Below are positions 26,560-35,736 of a DNA stretch of 36,990 nt, piece by piece. Made by a program: the position numbers and the translations under genes. Each line of letters starts with the position of its first letter. The first letter of the stretch is position 1. The notes beneath the pieces were generated by a model. That model did not search any database. It was not told the origin of the DNA and worked only from the letters and a program-made list of their open reading frames with translations. The stretch is from an uncultured Rhodanobacter sp. (GTDB lineage Bacteria > Pseudomonadota > Gammaproteobacteria > Xanthomonadales > Rhodanobacteraceae): the NCBI GenBank assembly GCA_903827735.1, contig CAIKJM010000179.1, positions 1-36,990 on the forward strand, in the 5' to 3' direction.

Positions 26560-28112
26560 ACCCGCGTCTTCGCCTGATGCACGAAGCCCTGCTAGCACGG
26601 GCCGGCAATCCGGCGTTCCGCGACAAGCCTGCCGTGATCGTCGAGGGGCAGCCACATACCTACGGCGAGCTTCTCGACAAGGCACAACGCCTTTCTGCTG
26701 TGATCGGCGAACGTGTGCAGCGCGGCGACCGCGTGGCCATCTACATGGACAATAGCTGGTTTTGCGTCGTCTCCATCTATGCCGCATGGCTGGCCGGCGC
26801 TGTGATACTGCTGATCAATCCGCAGACCAAACGGGACAAGCTCGGCTTCATTCTCGATGACAGCGGTGCCCGCATTCTTATGAGCGACGGCCACATTGCC
26901 AAAGAGTTTGTGCCGCTGCCTGGGAGTAACTCCTCTTTCGTCAGTGTGATCTGCTCCGGTGACTTTCCCAGCGGTCACAGCATCGACTGCCTTGAGCATC
27001 TGATCCGGGATACCGCGCCACGATCGACGTTGCCGACAACCATCGCGCTGGATTTGGCTGCGTTGATCTACACCTCCGGCAGCACCGGTCAGCCCAAAGG
27101 CGTGATGCAAACGCACCAGTCCATGCTGTTTGCTTCTGGTAGCCTGATCGAATATCTACGGCTCGATCACGATGACGTCATCCTGTGCGTTCTGCCACTA
27201 GCCTTCGATTACGGCCTTTACCAGCTACTGATGTCCGTGCAGCTCGGTGCGACACTGGTGCTGGAGCGATCCTTCACCTATCCAGCCCAGGTCTTCGAGC
27301 GCATGCAGGCGTTCAAGGTCACCGTGTTTCCCGGCGTGCCGACTATTTTTGCAATGCTCCTTTCGGCCCATCGCCGGGAAGCGTTTCGGTTCGAAGGTAT
27401 TACGCGGGTCACCAATACTGCTGCAGCTTTATCAGATGCCGTGGCAACCCGGCTTCGTAGCATTTTTCCCAATGCACTGCTTTACAAGATGTACGGCCTG
27501 ACCGAATGCAAGCGCGTGAGCTATCTGGAACCCGAGCTGGTGGACGCGCGCCCGGGTTCGGTGGGCAAGGCCATTCCCGGCACCGAGGTTTACTTGCTGA
27601 ATGCGGACGGCAGCGCCACGCCTACCGGAGAAACCGGCGTTCTACACGTCCGTGGACCGCATGTGATGCTTGGCTACTGGAACCGTCCCGATCTCAGCGA
27701 GCAGATGCTGCGACCCGGTAAGCTGCCGGGCGAGCGCGTGCTTTGCACGCAGGATCAATTTCGCATGGACAGCGACGGCTTTCTGTACTTCGTCGGGCGC
27801 AGCGACGAAATCATCAAGACACGTGGAGAAAAGGTAAGTCCGGTCGAAGTGGAGAACGCGATGCTGACGATCGATGACATTCGTGAAGTCTCCGTAGTCG
27901 CGGTTGACGACGAGCTGCTCGGACAGGCCATTCGCGCTTATGTGGTACTGCAAGCAGGCGCAACGCTTAGCGTCGGACAGATACGCGCGCAATGCATCAC
28001 TCGTCTGGAGAATTTCATGGTGCCGCAGCAGATCATCTTGTGCGCCGACCTTCCCAAGACCCCCAATGGGAAGATCAGCAAGACGGCATTGCTCGCCCAA
28101 ATGAGCAGCTGA
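26556..28112 (+). CDS. AMP-dependent acyl/aryl/aminoacyl ligase
   Basis: LIYTSGSTGQPKGVMQTH, YGLTECKRVSYLEPE, GRSDEIIKTRGEKVSPVEVE, PNGKISKTAL. Confidence 0.93.
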   Translation: MNPRLRLMHEALLARAGNPAFRDKPAVIVEGQPHTYGELLDKAQRLSAVIGERVQRGDRVAIYMDNSWFCVVSIYAAWLAGAVILLINPQTKRDKLGFILDDSGARILMSDGHIAKEFVPLPGSNSSFVSVICSGDFPSGHSIDCLEHLIRDTAPRSTLPTTIALDLAALIYTSGSTGQPKGVMQTHQSMLFASGSLIEYLRLDHDDVILCVLPLAFDYGLYQLLMSVQLGATLVLERSFTYPAQVFERMQAFKVTVFPGVPTIFAMLLSAHRREAFRFEGITRVTNTAAALSDAVATRLRSIFPNALLYKMYGLTECKRVSYLEPELVDARPGSVGKAIPGTEVYLLNADGSATPTGETGVLHVRGPHVMLGYWNRPDLSEQMLRPGKLPGERVLCTQDQFRMDSDGFLYFVGRSDEIIKTRGEKVSPVEVENAMLTIDDIREVSVVAVDDELLGQAIRAYVVLQAGATLSVGQIRAQCITRLENFMVPQQIILCADLPKTPNGKISKTALLAQMSS

Positions 28113-28121
28113 GCGCGCGGT

Positions 28122-29015
28122 ATGCAGACGACCTATGCCAATTTGCTTGAACGGCTCAGTGCCAACCTCGAACTCCTTCCGGACAAGCCGGAGGAAACCG
28201 CTGAAAGCACGCTGCGTGCGCTCTGGTTTGCGGCGTCGGGTGAACCACGGTCGGTGATTTACGCAATGCACGGAGAGCTGCCGCGGCTGACGAGCGCCGA
28301 ACTGATGCCGCGGCTGGAGCAGCTCATCGAGCGGCGACTAGCCGGCGAACCACTGGCGCACATCACCGGCCGCCAACGGTTCATGGAGTTGGATATGCTC
28401 AGCGGCGCGCAGGCGCTGATTCCACGAGTGGAAACCGAGCAGCTGGTGCGCGCCTGCATAACTCTTCTCGATCAGACCGCTACGCCGCCTCGGCCGCGCG
28501 TCATTGATGTCTGCACCGGCTCGGGAAATATTGCCTACGCTTTGGCGCATCACGTAGCGTCAGCGTTAGTTGAGGCCGCAGATCTCAGTGATGCGGCCAT
28601 CGCTTTCGCACGCTGCAACGGCGACCATCTCCGCTTGCTGGATCGTGTAGCTTTTTATGTCGGTGATCTGATGGCGCCTTTCGAGACGCTCGATCATCTC
28701 GGTTGCACCGATCTGATCGTCTGCGCACCGCCCTACATCTGTACCGCCAAGGTGGGGCAAATGGCTAGTGAAATTGCCGACCACGAGCCACGACTCGCTT
28801 TCGACGGCGGTCCGTTTGGCGTCACGATTCTGATGCGACTGATCGAAGACGCGCCGCGCTTCCTGCGGAGCGGCGGCTGGCTCGCTATGGAGGTCGGCCT
28901 TGGCCAGGGAGCGCTTCTGGTAAAGCGGCTGCAAAAAAACGATGCGTTTCAGGAAGTGCGCGGCCACGCGGATGCCGACGGCGCCATTCGCGTCGTTCTT
29001 GCTCGACGACAATGA
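28122..29015 (+). CDS. PrmC/HemK-like SAM-dependent methyltransferase with altered NPPY motif
   Basis: GEPLAHITGRQRFMELDMLSGAQALIPRVETEQLV; VIDVCTGSGNIAYALA; DLIVCAPPYICTA. Confidence 0.8.
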   Translation: MQTTYANLLERLSANLELLPDKPEETAESTLRALWFAASGEPRSVIYAMHGELPRLTSAELMPRLEQLIERRLAGEPLAHITGRQRFMELDMLSGAQALIPRVETEQLVRACITLLDQTATPPRPRVIDVCTGSGNIAYALAHHVASALVEAADLSDAAIAFARCNGDHLRLLDRVAFYVGDLMAPFETLDHLGCTDLIVCAPPYICTAKVGQMASEIADHEPRLAFDGGPFGVTILMRLIEDAPRFLRSGGWLAMEVGLGQGALLVKRLQKNDAFQEVRGHADADGAIRVVLARRQ

Positions 29016-29096
29016 TTCTGTCTGCCAGATCGTTGTTCTATCCTCTTACGGTTTCGGCAACACGCTGCGCAAGATGTCTACATTGGGAGTGATGAA

Positions 29097-30083
29097 GTGA
29101 GCCTCAGCTCGGTAGTACTTGATATCGACTACGCGCGCGAAGCGGAGCGGATCGCCGCCCAGACGCGGCAGGTAATGGCGCGCACGCTGCACAAGCGCGG
29201 ACTGGTGGTTGCTATTTCTGGCGGCGTCGACAGCGCCGTGTGCGCCGCGCTCGCGGTGCGCGCGCTTGGCGCAGAACGCGTATTCACTCTCATTCTTCCG
29301 GAGCGCGACTCGGCGGACTCCAGCGCGGAAAAAGCGCGGGAACTTGCCGACCATCTCGGCGTGCGCGCAGAAACTTTTGATATCGCGCCCGCGCTATCAG
29401 CTATTGGCTGTTACGCCGCGCGCGATGAGGCGATACGTCATCTGCTGCCAGAGTATGACGACACTTGGCGCATGAAGATTACCATTGCGGGCGGTACCGA
29501 CGGACGCATCAATCAATTTCAGCTAATCGCACAGTCGCCCGGCGGGGCGATACATGCAAGACCACTCGGCCTCAACGACTATTTGCAGATCATCGCCGCC
29601 ACCAGCTTCAAACAACGGCTGCGCAAAACGCTGGAGTACTACCACGCTGATCGCCTCAACTACGCTGTGGTAGGCACACCGAACCGGCTGGAATATGACC
29701 AGGGGTTTTTCGTAAAGAACGGTGACGGCTCGGCCGACATCAAACCCATCGCACATCTCTACAAGACGCAGGTATATGGCATGGCTCGTCACCTGGGTCT
29801 TCCTGACAGCGTCGCCACGGCGGTGCCGACCACCGATACCTACAGCCTCGCCCAGGGCCAAGATGAGTTTTACTTTGCGCTGCCTTGGCAATCGATGGAC
29901 CTAGCGCTATGGGCAGTCGAGCACGGGCTTCCTGCCATTGATCTTGCACACGCACTCGACATCGACGAAGAAGCTGCACTCGCAGTTTATGTGGACATTG
30001 GCAACAAGCGACGCAGCACGCGCTACCTGCATCTGGCTCCAATTCTGCTGCACAGGCATTGCTTAGCGGACAGCGGGAAGTGA
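29097..30083 (+). CDS. NAD+ synthase (NadE)-like ATP-pyrophosphatase, no glutaminase domain
   Basis: VVAISGGVDSAVCAALAVRALG; GTPNRLEYDQGFFVKNGDGSADIKPIAHLYKTQVYGMARHLGLP. Confidence 0.85.
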   Translation: MSLSSVVLDIDYAREAERIAAQTRQVMARTLHKRGLVVAISGGVDSAVCAALAVRALGAERVFTLILPERDSADSSAEKARELADHLGVRAETFDIAPALSAIGCYAARDEAIRHLLPEYDDTWRMKITIAGGTDGRINQFQLIAQSPGGAIHARPLGLNDYLQIIAATSFKQRLRKTLEYYHADRLNYAVVGTPNRLEYDQGFFVKNGDGSADIKPIAHLYKTQVYGMARHLGLPDSVATAVPTTDTYSLAQGQDEFYFALPWQSMDLALWAVEHGLPAIDLAHALDIDEEAALAVYVDIGNKRRSTRYLHLAPILLHRHCLADSGK

Positions 30084-31147
30084 CCTCGCCAATCGTGGAT
30101 GCTACGCCCGTCTATGCAGCCCGTACCGGTGATACGTTGCGTGATCGCGAGCTGGTGCTAGCCGTATGGCAGGGCGCGCTTTCGCAGGGATCGCGATTGC
30201 ACAGCATGAAGTACGAATGGTTTCATCAGCACTGCCCGGCTGGCCCGACATTGCTGGTACTGATCGATCACCGGCCAACCAATACTTGTGTCGGCACATC
30301 CGCTGCAGGGCGGCGGCGTATGTTGTGGCAGGGGCACGAGATTCATGCCGGCGTCATGGCCGACATGGCCATTTCCCGGCAACATAGAACACTGGGCCCG
30401 GTACTAACGCTGCAGGGGAAACTGCTAGATTCAGCGGCTGGCAAGTTCGACTTGCTGTATGGCTTTCCGAATGCTAAATCCATCGCCGTAGCTAAACGCG
30501 CCGGGTTTCCGATCATTGGTCAGCTGCGCCGATATTCGCGCATCCTTCGACACGGCGAATACTTGATTCGCGTGATGCCGCCGCAAATTGCGCGCCCGAT
30601 GGGATGGCTATTTGATGTTTTTATGGATGTGCGGCGCTGGCTGCGCTTGCGAATCGGCAAACGGATCATTGTCGATTGGTCACGTAGCGTCGACCCGGGA
30701 ATGGATCAGCTATGGCAAGAATCGCCGCATGGTAATGGGCTGGTTGCCGTGCGCGACAGCGCGTTTCTCCGCTGGCGCTTTGATGAGTATCCTGGCACGT
30801 CAACGCGCTATCTTTATTTAAGGGAGCAACCTGCCGGCCCGCTGCTTGCCTGGTTTGCCTGTCAGACCGAAGGAACCACGCTATATGTTCGCGACTTCTG
30901 GTCTCGCGACGCGGCGAAAGGTTTGCCTAGATCACAGATCGAGGCGCTGCTAAGGTCCGCGCGTCTGGATTCCAACGCTTATTCGGCTGTATCAGTCGAA
31001 TACGCGGCGGCTGCAGAAAAGCTTGTGGGTTGGCTGGCAGCTGGCTTTATCGAACGGGCGATAAGGTCGATCGTGGGCCGCCATTTAAGCGAAGCTTGTG
31101 CGCACATATGCGATCTGCATCTCACTGCAGCGGACGAGGACGAATAG
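30080..31147 (+). CDS. GNAT-like acyltransferase
   Basis: Track start 30059 (TTG), but GTG at 30080 overlaps the NadE-like stop (GTGA) and is the more likely start. VMADMAISRQHRTLGPVLTLQGKLLDSAAGKFDLLYGFPNAKSIAVAKRAGF resembles a GNAT core. Confidence 0.62.
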   Translation: MTSPIVDATPVYAARTGDTLRDRELVLAVWQGALSQGSRLHSMKYEWFHQHCPAGPTLLVLIDHRPTNTCVGTSAAGRRRMLWQGHEIHAGVMADMAISRQHRTLGPVLTLQGKLLDSAAGKFDLLYGFPNAKSIAVAKRAGFPIIGQLRRYSRILRHGEYLIRVMPPQIARPMGWLFDVFMDVRRWLRLRIGKRIIVDWSRSVDPGMDQLWQESPHGNGLVAVRDSAFLRWRFDEYPGTSTRYLYLREQPAGPLLAWFACQTEGTTLYVRDFWSRDAAKGLPRSQIEALLRSARLDSNAYSAVSVEYAAAAEKLVGWLAAGFIERAIRSIVGRHLSEACAHICDLHLTAADEDE

Positions 31148-31262
31148 TTCAGACCGTGGTTTTGCGTTTTTGCAAAAGCAACCGTTAAACGGCCACAGAA
31201 GCAATAGATTAAAAAAATTTGTCCACAGGCTGCCATTTTTCTGAGTGGTGGCGCGACTTTAT

Positions 31263-33734
31263 TCAGAGTGTACCCGATGCATTGATGCTGAGATTGAGCA
31301 CGCCTTTTGCGCTCGTCATCTGCGTACCGCCAAGACTGACGGAAACCGTTTCAACACCTCCACTCGCTGACAAACTCACGGTATACCCCGTGCTAGGAGC
31401 AAGGTCGGTAATGATGTGCCGCGCGGCTACAAAGCCAACCCGATAACTGAAACTGCCCAGAATGGGTATTCCGGCGGCGCTGATGCTGCTGACGACGACG
31501 TTATTGCCATCTGCGGCCGCAAGCTGCACTCCGACGATAGCCCCCGCTGTCACCGTGATGGGGCTGGCTGATGCGACCTGACCGGCAGACGACGACATGT
31601 CAAACACGGTTAACCATTTTTGGGTTGTAACCACACTCAAAGGGCGAACTCTGACCTGCCAGAACTTTGCTGGGTTCTGATCAGAATAGAGAGTGACTGC
31701 CGCCGCATTGGCAGAACGCGGCAGAACTGTTGTCATGGCGCCAGCGTATTGATTGTTGTATGTCACGTCGAACCGCAACATTCCTCCGGATATCGTGGTT
31801 AGAACAGGATTGGCGGGGAAATTCCACGCCATGAATTCGTCGTAGCTCGCGCTGCCTATTGTGGTTCGATCGTATACAACGAAGCGGCTTGGCCTTACGT
31901 AAACGATCTGTCGGGACCAATCGGCAACGGCCGGACCCACCGCGAATTTTCGATACATATCGCCGAGATACGTTGCGAGCACGTAAACGTGATCATTAGT
32001 GTCTTCGTATGCAGCTACCTTGGTACGAACCCCGTCGCCTTCCGTGGTGTAAGGACCCTGACCAAATGGTTCTACCAAAGCCGCGCCATTCATATGGCGG
32101 ACATAGAAAATATTGTACGGGCGTCGATTGCCCAGGGCGCCATTGTTTGGGCTGAAGTTTCCGTAATTGTCGCTGTAGACATCATTTTCCGCGGCAGTCC
32201 CCTGCGGATTGTGGACAGCCCAACCCGTTGCATTGACCAACAATGGTGTTTTGCCGCGAACCAGAGCAAGACTGCCCTCGTCGAAATATTGCTCACCTTG
32301 CTCTGGGTTGTTGGTATACGGGCCAGCACGGAAAGACATCCAACTGGCGCCCGTCGTCCAGTTGGAGCGAGCGGCAACTGCGCCCATGCCAGTGGCAAAA
32401 TATGAAAGCGGCAGCGTATTGATTGGTGCCAGGGGCGCGCCAGGTGTCACCTCAAGAAAAACCATCCAGGGATCGCCCTGATCGTAGTTTACGGTTGCTG
32501 CGCCCACCGCAGAGAGATATTGATTTACAACGTTGACCTGATCTGACTTCCAGTAAGCAATTTCTCCCAACACTTCCTGGAACATACTCGTCGGCGTCGT
32601 TCCTGGCGGCTGTGGGGTCGTGTTGGAATGATTGGTATCACGGTCATCGAAATAGGCAAGCGATGGCCAGGTAAAGTGCATTGCGTAATTTGCGCTGTCC
32701 AGCGGGTAATTATACGGAGCGGTGGCGTGAACCAGATCCTGGCCAGTCGCCGTTTTCACTTCACGCACTGGCAGACTCATATTGAGAATGGCCGTAGAGG
32801 CATAATTAGCAAAGCCTTCCGGCCAGCCTCCGCCAGCAAGATGCGCGGCGTAATATGGCTGCACTTTCAACGCGAATTGGTTGTTAATCCAGTCAGCCCA
32901 GAGTGCCGGGCCGCTGGGATTTTCATCATAGGTCGCCAGTGCGATCGCGGCCTTGGCGTGGAAGTATCCCGCGTAATAATTGCTTTGCGGATGGACATAT
33001 TCGAAATACGAACACCCTCCGGGCAGTTCGAATGAGGTGATCCATGCATTGGCAGTCGTATATATCTGAGCCCGCTGCGCGGTGGTCAGCAGCTCGTAAA
33101 GCCAGTCATAGCCCAGGCCGAAGCCGACGCCGTAGTTGCGCATAACATAGCCATCGTCCGTACACGGGTCTTCCCCAAGATTATTGCTGGATGTAAAAGG
33201 CGTGGACATCTTTAGGAGAATATCCACAGCCTTGGCGCCGTAAGGTGCGGCTGCGGAAGGATTGCTCGTTTTCAGCATCTGGTAGCACATCGCCTCGTTC
33301 AGCAATGCGGGCAGATAGGTATTGCCCTCATAACCCTGCCCGAGATTCGGCAAGTCCGGATACAACGTGCCGGTAGGGTACTCAACCGTGCCGCCGATGA
33401 AGGAATCGCACGTCGTTTTGAGCGATTGCCACTGTGCAGAGTTGGCGGCAGCTCGTGCACGCAGCGTACTCAACGTCGTTGAGTCGAGAATTAATCGAGG
33501 ATGTGCCGCCAGGCTTGGCGTCGCCGCTAACGACAGGTTCGTGGCAACGGAGCCTTGAGGCGCCGCTTCTCTTGCGTTGCTCTGAAGGCTAGGCTCGGAG
33601 TAATTGACAACTTTCTTTGGGGTGCTCGTTACGGTGCCATCGGATTGCGCGCAGGCCTGCAGGGAAAAAATCATCAGGAACAGGGCCAGTAGCGCTGTCA
33701 CAGGCCGTGGGCTAAAGCGCCTAAGGTCACGCAT
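31263..33734 (-). CDS. lipoprotein polysaccharide lyase, heparinase II/III- or alginate-lyase-like
   Basis: Likely start ATG 33734: MRDLRRFSPRPVTALLALFLMIFSLQACAQS (lipobox LQAC); HPRLILDSTTLSTLRARA; YDWLYELLTTAQR; ...SYFEYVHPQSNYYAGYFHAKAAIA; FDEGSLALVRGKTPLLVNATGW. The track ORF to 33935 is over-extended. Confidence 0.75.
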   Translation of the reverse strand: MRDLRRFSPRPVTALLALFLMIFSLQACAQSDGTVTSTPKKVVNYSEPSLQSNAREAAPQGSVATNLSLAATPSLAAHPRLILDSTTLSTLRARAAANSAQWQSLKTTCDSFIGGTVEYPTGTLYPDLPNLGQGYEGNTYLPALLNEAMCYQMLKTSNPSAAAPYGAKAVDILLKMSTPFTSSNNLGEDPCTDDGYVMRNYGVGFGLGYDWLYELLTTAQRAQIYTTANAWITSFELPGGCSYFEYVHPQSNYYAGYFHAKAAIALATYDENPSGPALWADWINNQFALKVQPYYAAHLAGGGWPEGFANYASTAILNMSLPVREVKTATGQDLVHATAPYNYPLDSANYAMHFTWPSLAYFDDRDTNHSNTTPQPPGTTPTSMFQEVLGEIAYWKSDQVNVVNQYLSAVGAATVNYDQGDPWMVFLEVTPGAPLAPINTLPLSYFATGMGAVAARSNWTTGASWMSFRAGPYTNNPEQGEQYFDEGSLALVRGKTPLLVNATGWAVHNPQGTAAENDVYSDNYGNFSPNNGALGNRRPYNIFYVRHMNGAALVEPFGQGPYTTEGDGVRTKVAAYEDTNDHVYVLATYLGDMYRKFAVGPAVADWSRQIVYVRPSRFVVYDRTTIGSASYDEFMAWNFPANPVLTTISGGMLRFDVTYNNQYAGAMTTVLPRSANAAAVTLYSDQNPAKFWQVRVRPLSVVTTQKWLTVFDMSSSAGQVASASPITVTAGAIVGVQLAAADGNNVVVSSISAAGIPILGSFSYRVGFVAARHIITDLAPSTGYTVSLSASGGVETVSVSLGGTQMTSAKGVLNLSINASGTL

Positions 33735-34034
33735 TCCTGTCGAGCCGCTTTGCCAGATCCCCGCACTATGCCGGCGTGTCGAGTGATCTAAGCCCGCGCC
33801 GACGCGCAGCGATGGAGGAGAGTCAGATCGTGCCAGCTTCTCCCGGAACCCGCCGGATATTTCCTGGTATGGCATGGAGACTCCAAAAGCTTGATTGGCA
33901 TCGACACGTGTTCGTTCGACTCTGAGCTTGAACAATCCCCAGTACCCGTTGGCATACTGCTAGCCCGACATCTTAGGAGCGTTTCGGCGCCAATACGGCA
34001 CCATAACCATGACACTAGCCCGAAGACCATGCGC

Positions 34035-35435
34035 TTAACGTGCGCCACGTCCGAATAGTACGACCTCCACCGTTTGAATAAGGATTAGAAGGTCAAACAT
34101 CAGATTGTGATTTTTTACGTAGTAAAGATCGTACTTAAGCTTTTCTACGGCATCGGCTTCAGAGGCGCCATACGGATATCGCAGCTGTGCCCATCCAGCC
34201 AAGCCCGGCTTCAGGCAGTGCCGCAAATCGTAGTACTGAATCTTTTTACCCAAATCGACAACGAACTGCGGCCGTTCCGGCCGTGGGCCAATAAAGCTCA
34301 TTTCCCCCTTCAAAACGTTCCAGAGTTGGGGTAACTCATCGAGTCGAACCTTTCGAATAAAACGACCAACCCGTGTGACGCGATCGTCATTCTTGTTGGC
34401 CCAGCGCGCCACGCCATCCAGTTCAGCATCCGTGCGCATGCTGCGAAACTTGATCAGGCTGAAGGTTTTGCCCTGCGCACCGACCCGTTCCTGGCGATAA
34501 AGAATGGGTTGATCTTTGCCTGATTCGAGTCGAACCGCCAGCGCCACCATCAGCATCATGGGCCAAGTCAGCGCAAGCACAAGCACGGCGATGAACAAAT
34601 CGAAACAGCGTTTGCTCAGCCGTCGCAAAGGCGTCGCATCAAATCCTCCGGAGAAAACCAACCAAGAGGGATCGGTCAGCGACAACTGGACACGCCCCGA
34701 CTCGCGCTCAAAGAAAGTGGCTAGATCGGTGATGTCCACGCCGAGCTGCCGGCACTCAAGCAGGTCCTCCATCGGCAATCCACCACGCCGTTCGTCCACA
34801 CCCACCACAATCTCGTCGATACGCTCGCGTTGAACCCAGGCCGACAGGGACGTTTCAACGGATATCAGATACTGCGCAGGTACTGAAATCACCTCACCTG
34901 GACGCGGTAGGAAACCGATCAGAGTAAACCCGCGCCGGTCAGATTGTCTGCGCATTCGGTTATGAATCTGCTCCGCACGCTTGCCTGCTCCGAGAACTAT
35001 CACCCGACGTTGAAATACCTTGTTTTCCAACAGACGCAAAAATGCCGCGCGGAATGCCGTAACGGCTATGAAGGACAGCACCAGAGCAATGCCCATTACG
35101 CCGCGGCCTACATAAGCCTGCGGCACCAGATAATAGAGCACGAACAGGCCGAGGCCTCCCAGCAAAAAGCCAACCGCCTGTCTGGCTAACAGGCCAAACC
35201 AGCTGGTGCGCATGTGCGACTGATACTGGCCCAGCGCTACCATGCCCATAAGCATCACCGCAGCAAACGCCAGCGAGCGCTCGGGCAAATGATGGGAGAC
35301 TTCTGCCAAGTCCGCTGGATGACCAACATACCGCAGCCGCATGGCCACATTGAGCGATGCAGCCAGCAAAAGGAACTCGACGGTAACCAGCAACAATAGC
35401 CAACGATTTGCCTGCCTACGCAAAAAACGGAACAT
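34035..35435 (-). CDS. EPS biosynthesis polyprenyl glycosylphosphotransferase (TIGR03013-like, initiating sugar transferase)
   Basis: CFDLFIAVLVLALTWPMM; LIKFRSMRTDAE; VRLDELPQLWNVLKGEMSFIGPRPERPQFV; LKPGLAGWAQLRYPYGAS...LLILIQTVEVVLFGRGAR. Confidence 0.93.
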   Translation of the reverse strand: MFRFLRRQANRWLLLLVTVEFLLLAASLNVAMRLRYVGHPADLAEVSHHLPERSLAFAAVMLMGMVALGQYQSHMRTSWFGLLARQAVGFLLGGLGLFVLYYLVPQAYVGRGVMGIALVLSFIAVTAFRAAFLRLLENKVFQRRVIVLGAGKRAEQIHNRMRRQSDRRGFTLIGFLPRPGEVISVPAQYLISVETSLSAWVQRERIDEIVVGVDERRGGLPMEDLLECRQLGVDITDLATFFERESGRVQLSLTDPSWLVFSGGFDATPLRRLSKRCFDLFIAVLVLALTWPMMLMVALAVRLESGKDQPILYRQERVGAQGKTFSLIKFRSMRTDAELDGVARWANKNDDRVTRVGRFIRKVRLDELPQLWNVLKGEMSFIGPRPERPQFVVDLGKKIQYYDLRHCLKPGLAGWAQLRYPYGASEADAVEKLKYDLYYVKNHNLMFDLLILIQTVEVVLFGRGAR

Positions 35436-35682
35436 ACCAACCCCCTGTTACCAAACGGCCCCCTTTTCTCTTTACGGACGAAATATTCAGCGCTCGATGA
35501 ATAGCCATACGAGCGCCGGGGCCGATGAGTACTACACTAAAAATATGACAAATACAATATCTGCCCATCACATTTTGTGGCAAAGTCGGACGTCCAAAAC
35601 CGGCTAATGGCCGCGTGAAGCGACGCAGCGCCCAACTTTCGGCGCTTTGGTCTGATAACGGGAATGGCGTAGAGAGCCGAAA

Positions 35683-35708
35683 AAAAGCCCGCCGATTGGC
35701 GGGCTTTT
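35683..35708 (-). terminator. Rho-independent terminator downstream of ctaE
   Basis: AAAAGCCCGCC-GATT-GGCGGGCTTTT perfect stem-loop, followed on the minus strand by a T-run. Confidence 0.9.
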
Positions 35709-35736
35709 GGTCATGAGGCCAACGAACGGTATGAGC

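Noticed and set aside
31160-31200. Possible terminator between convergent genes (TTTTGC-GTTTTT-GCAAAA and CCGTTAAACGG)
   Set aside because: Short, AT-rich stems and no clear T-tract after a GC stem; not strong enough to annotate.
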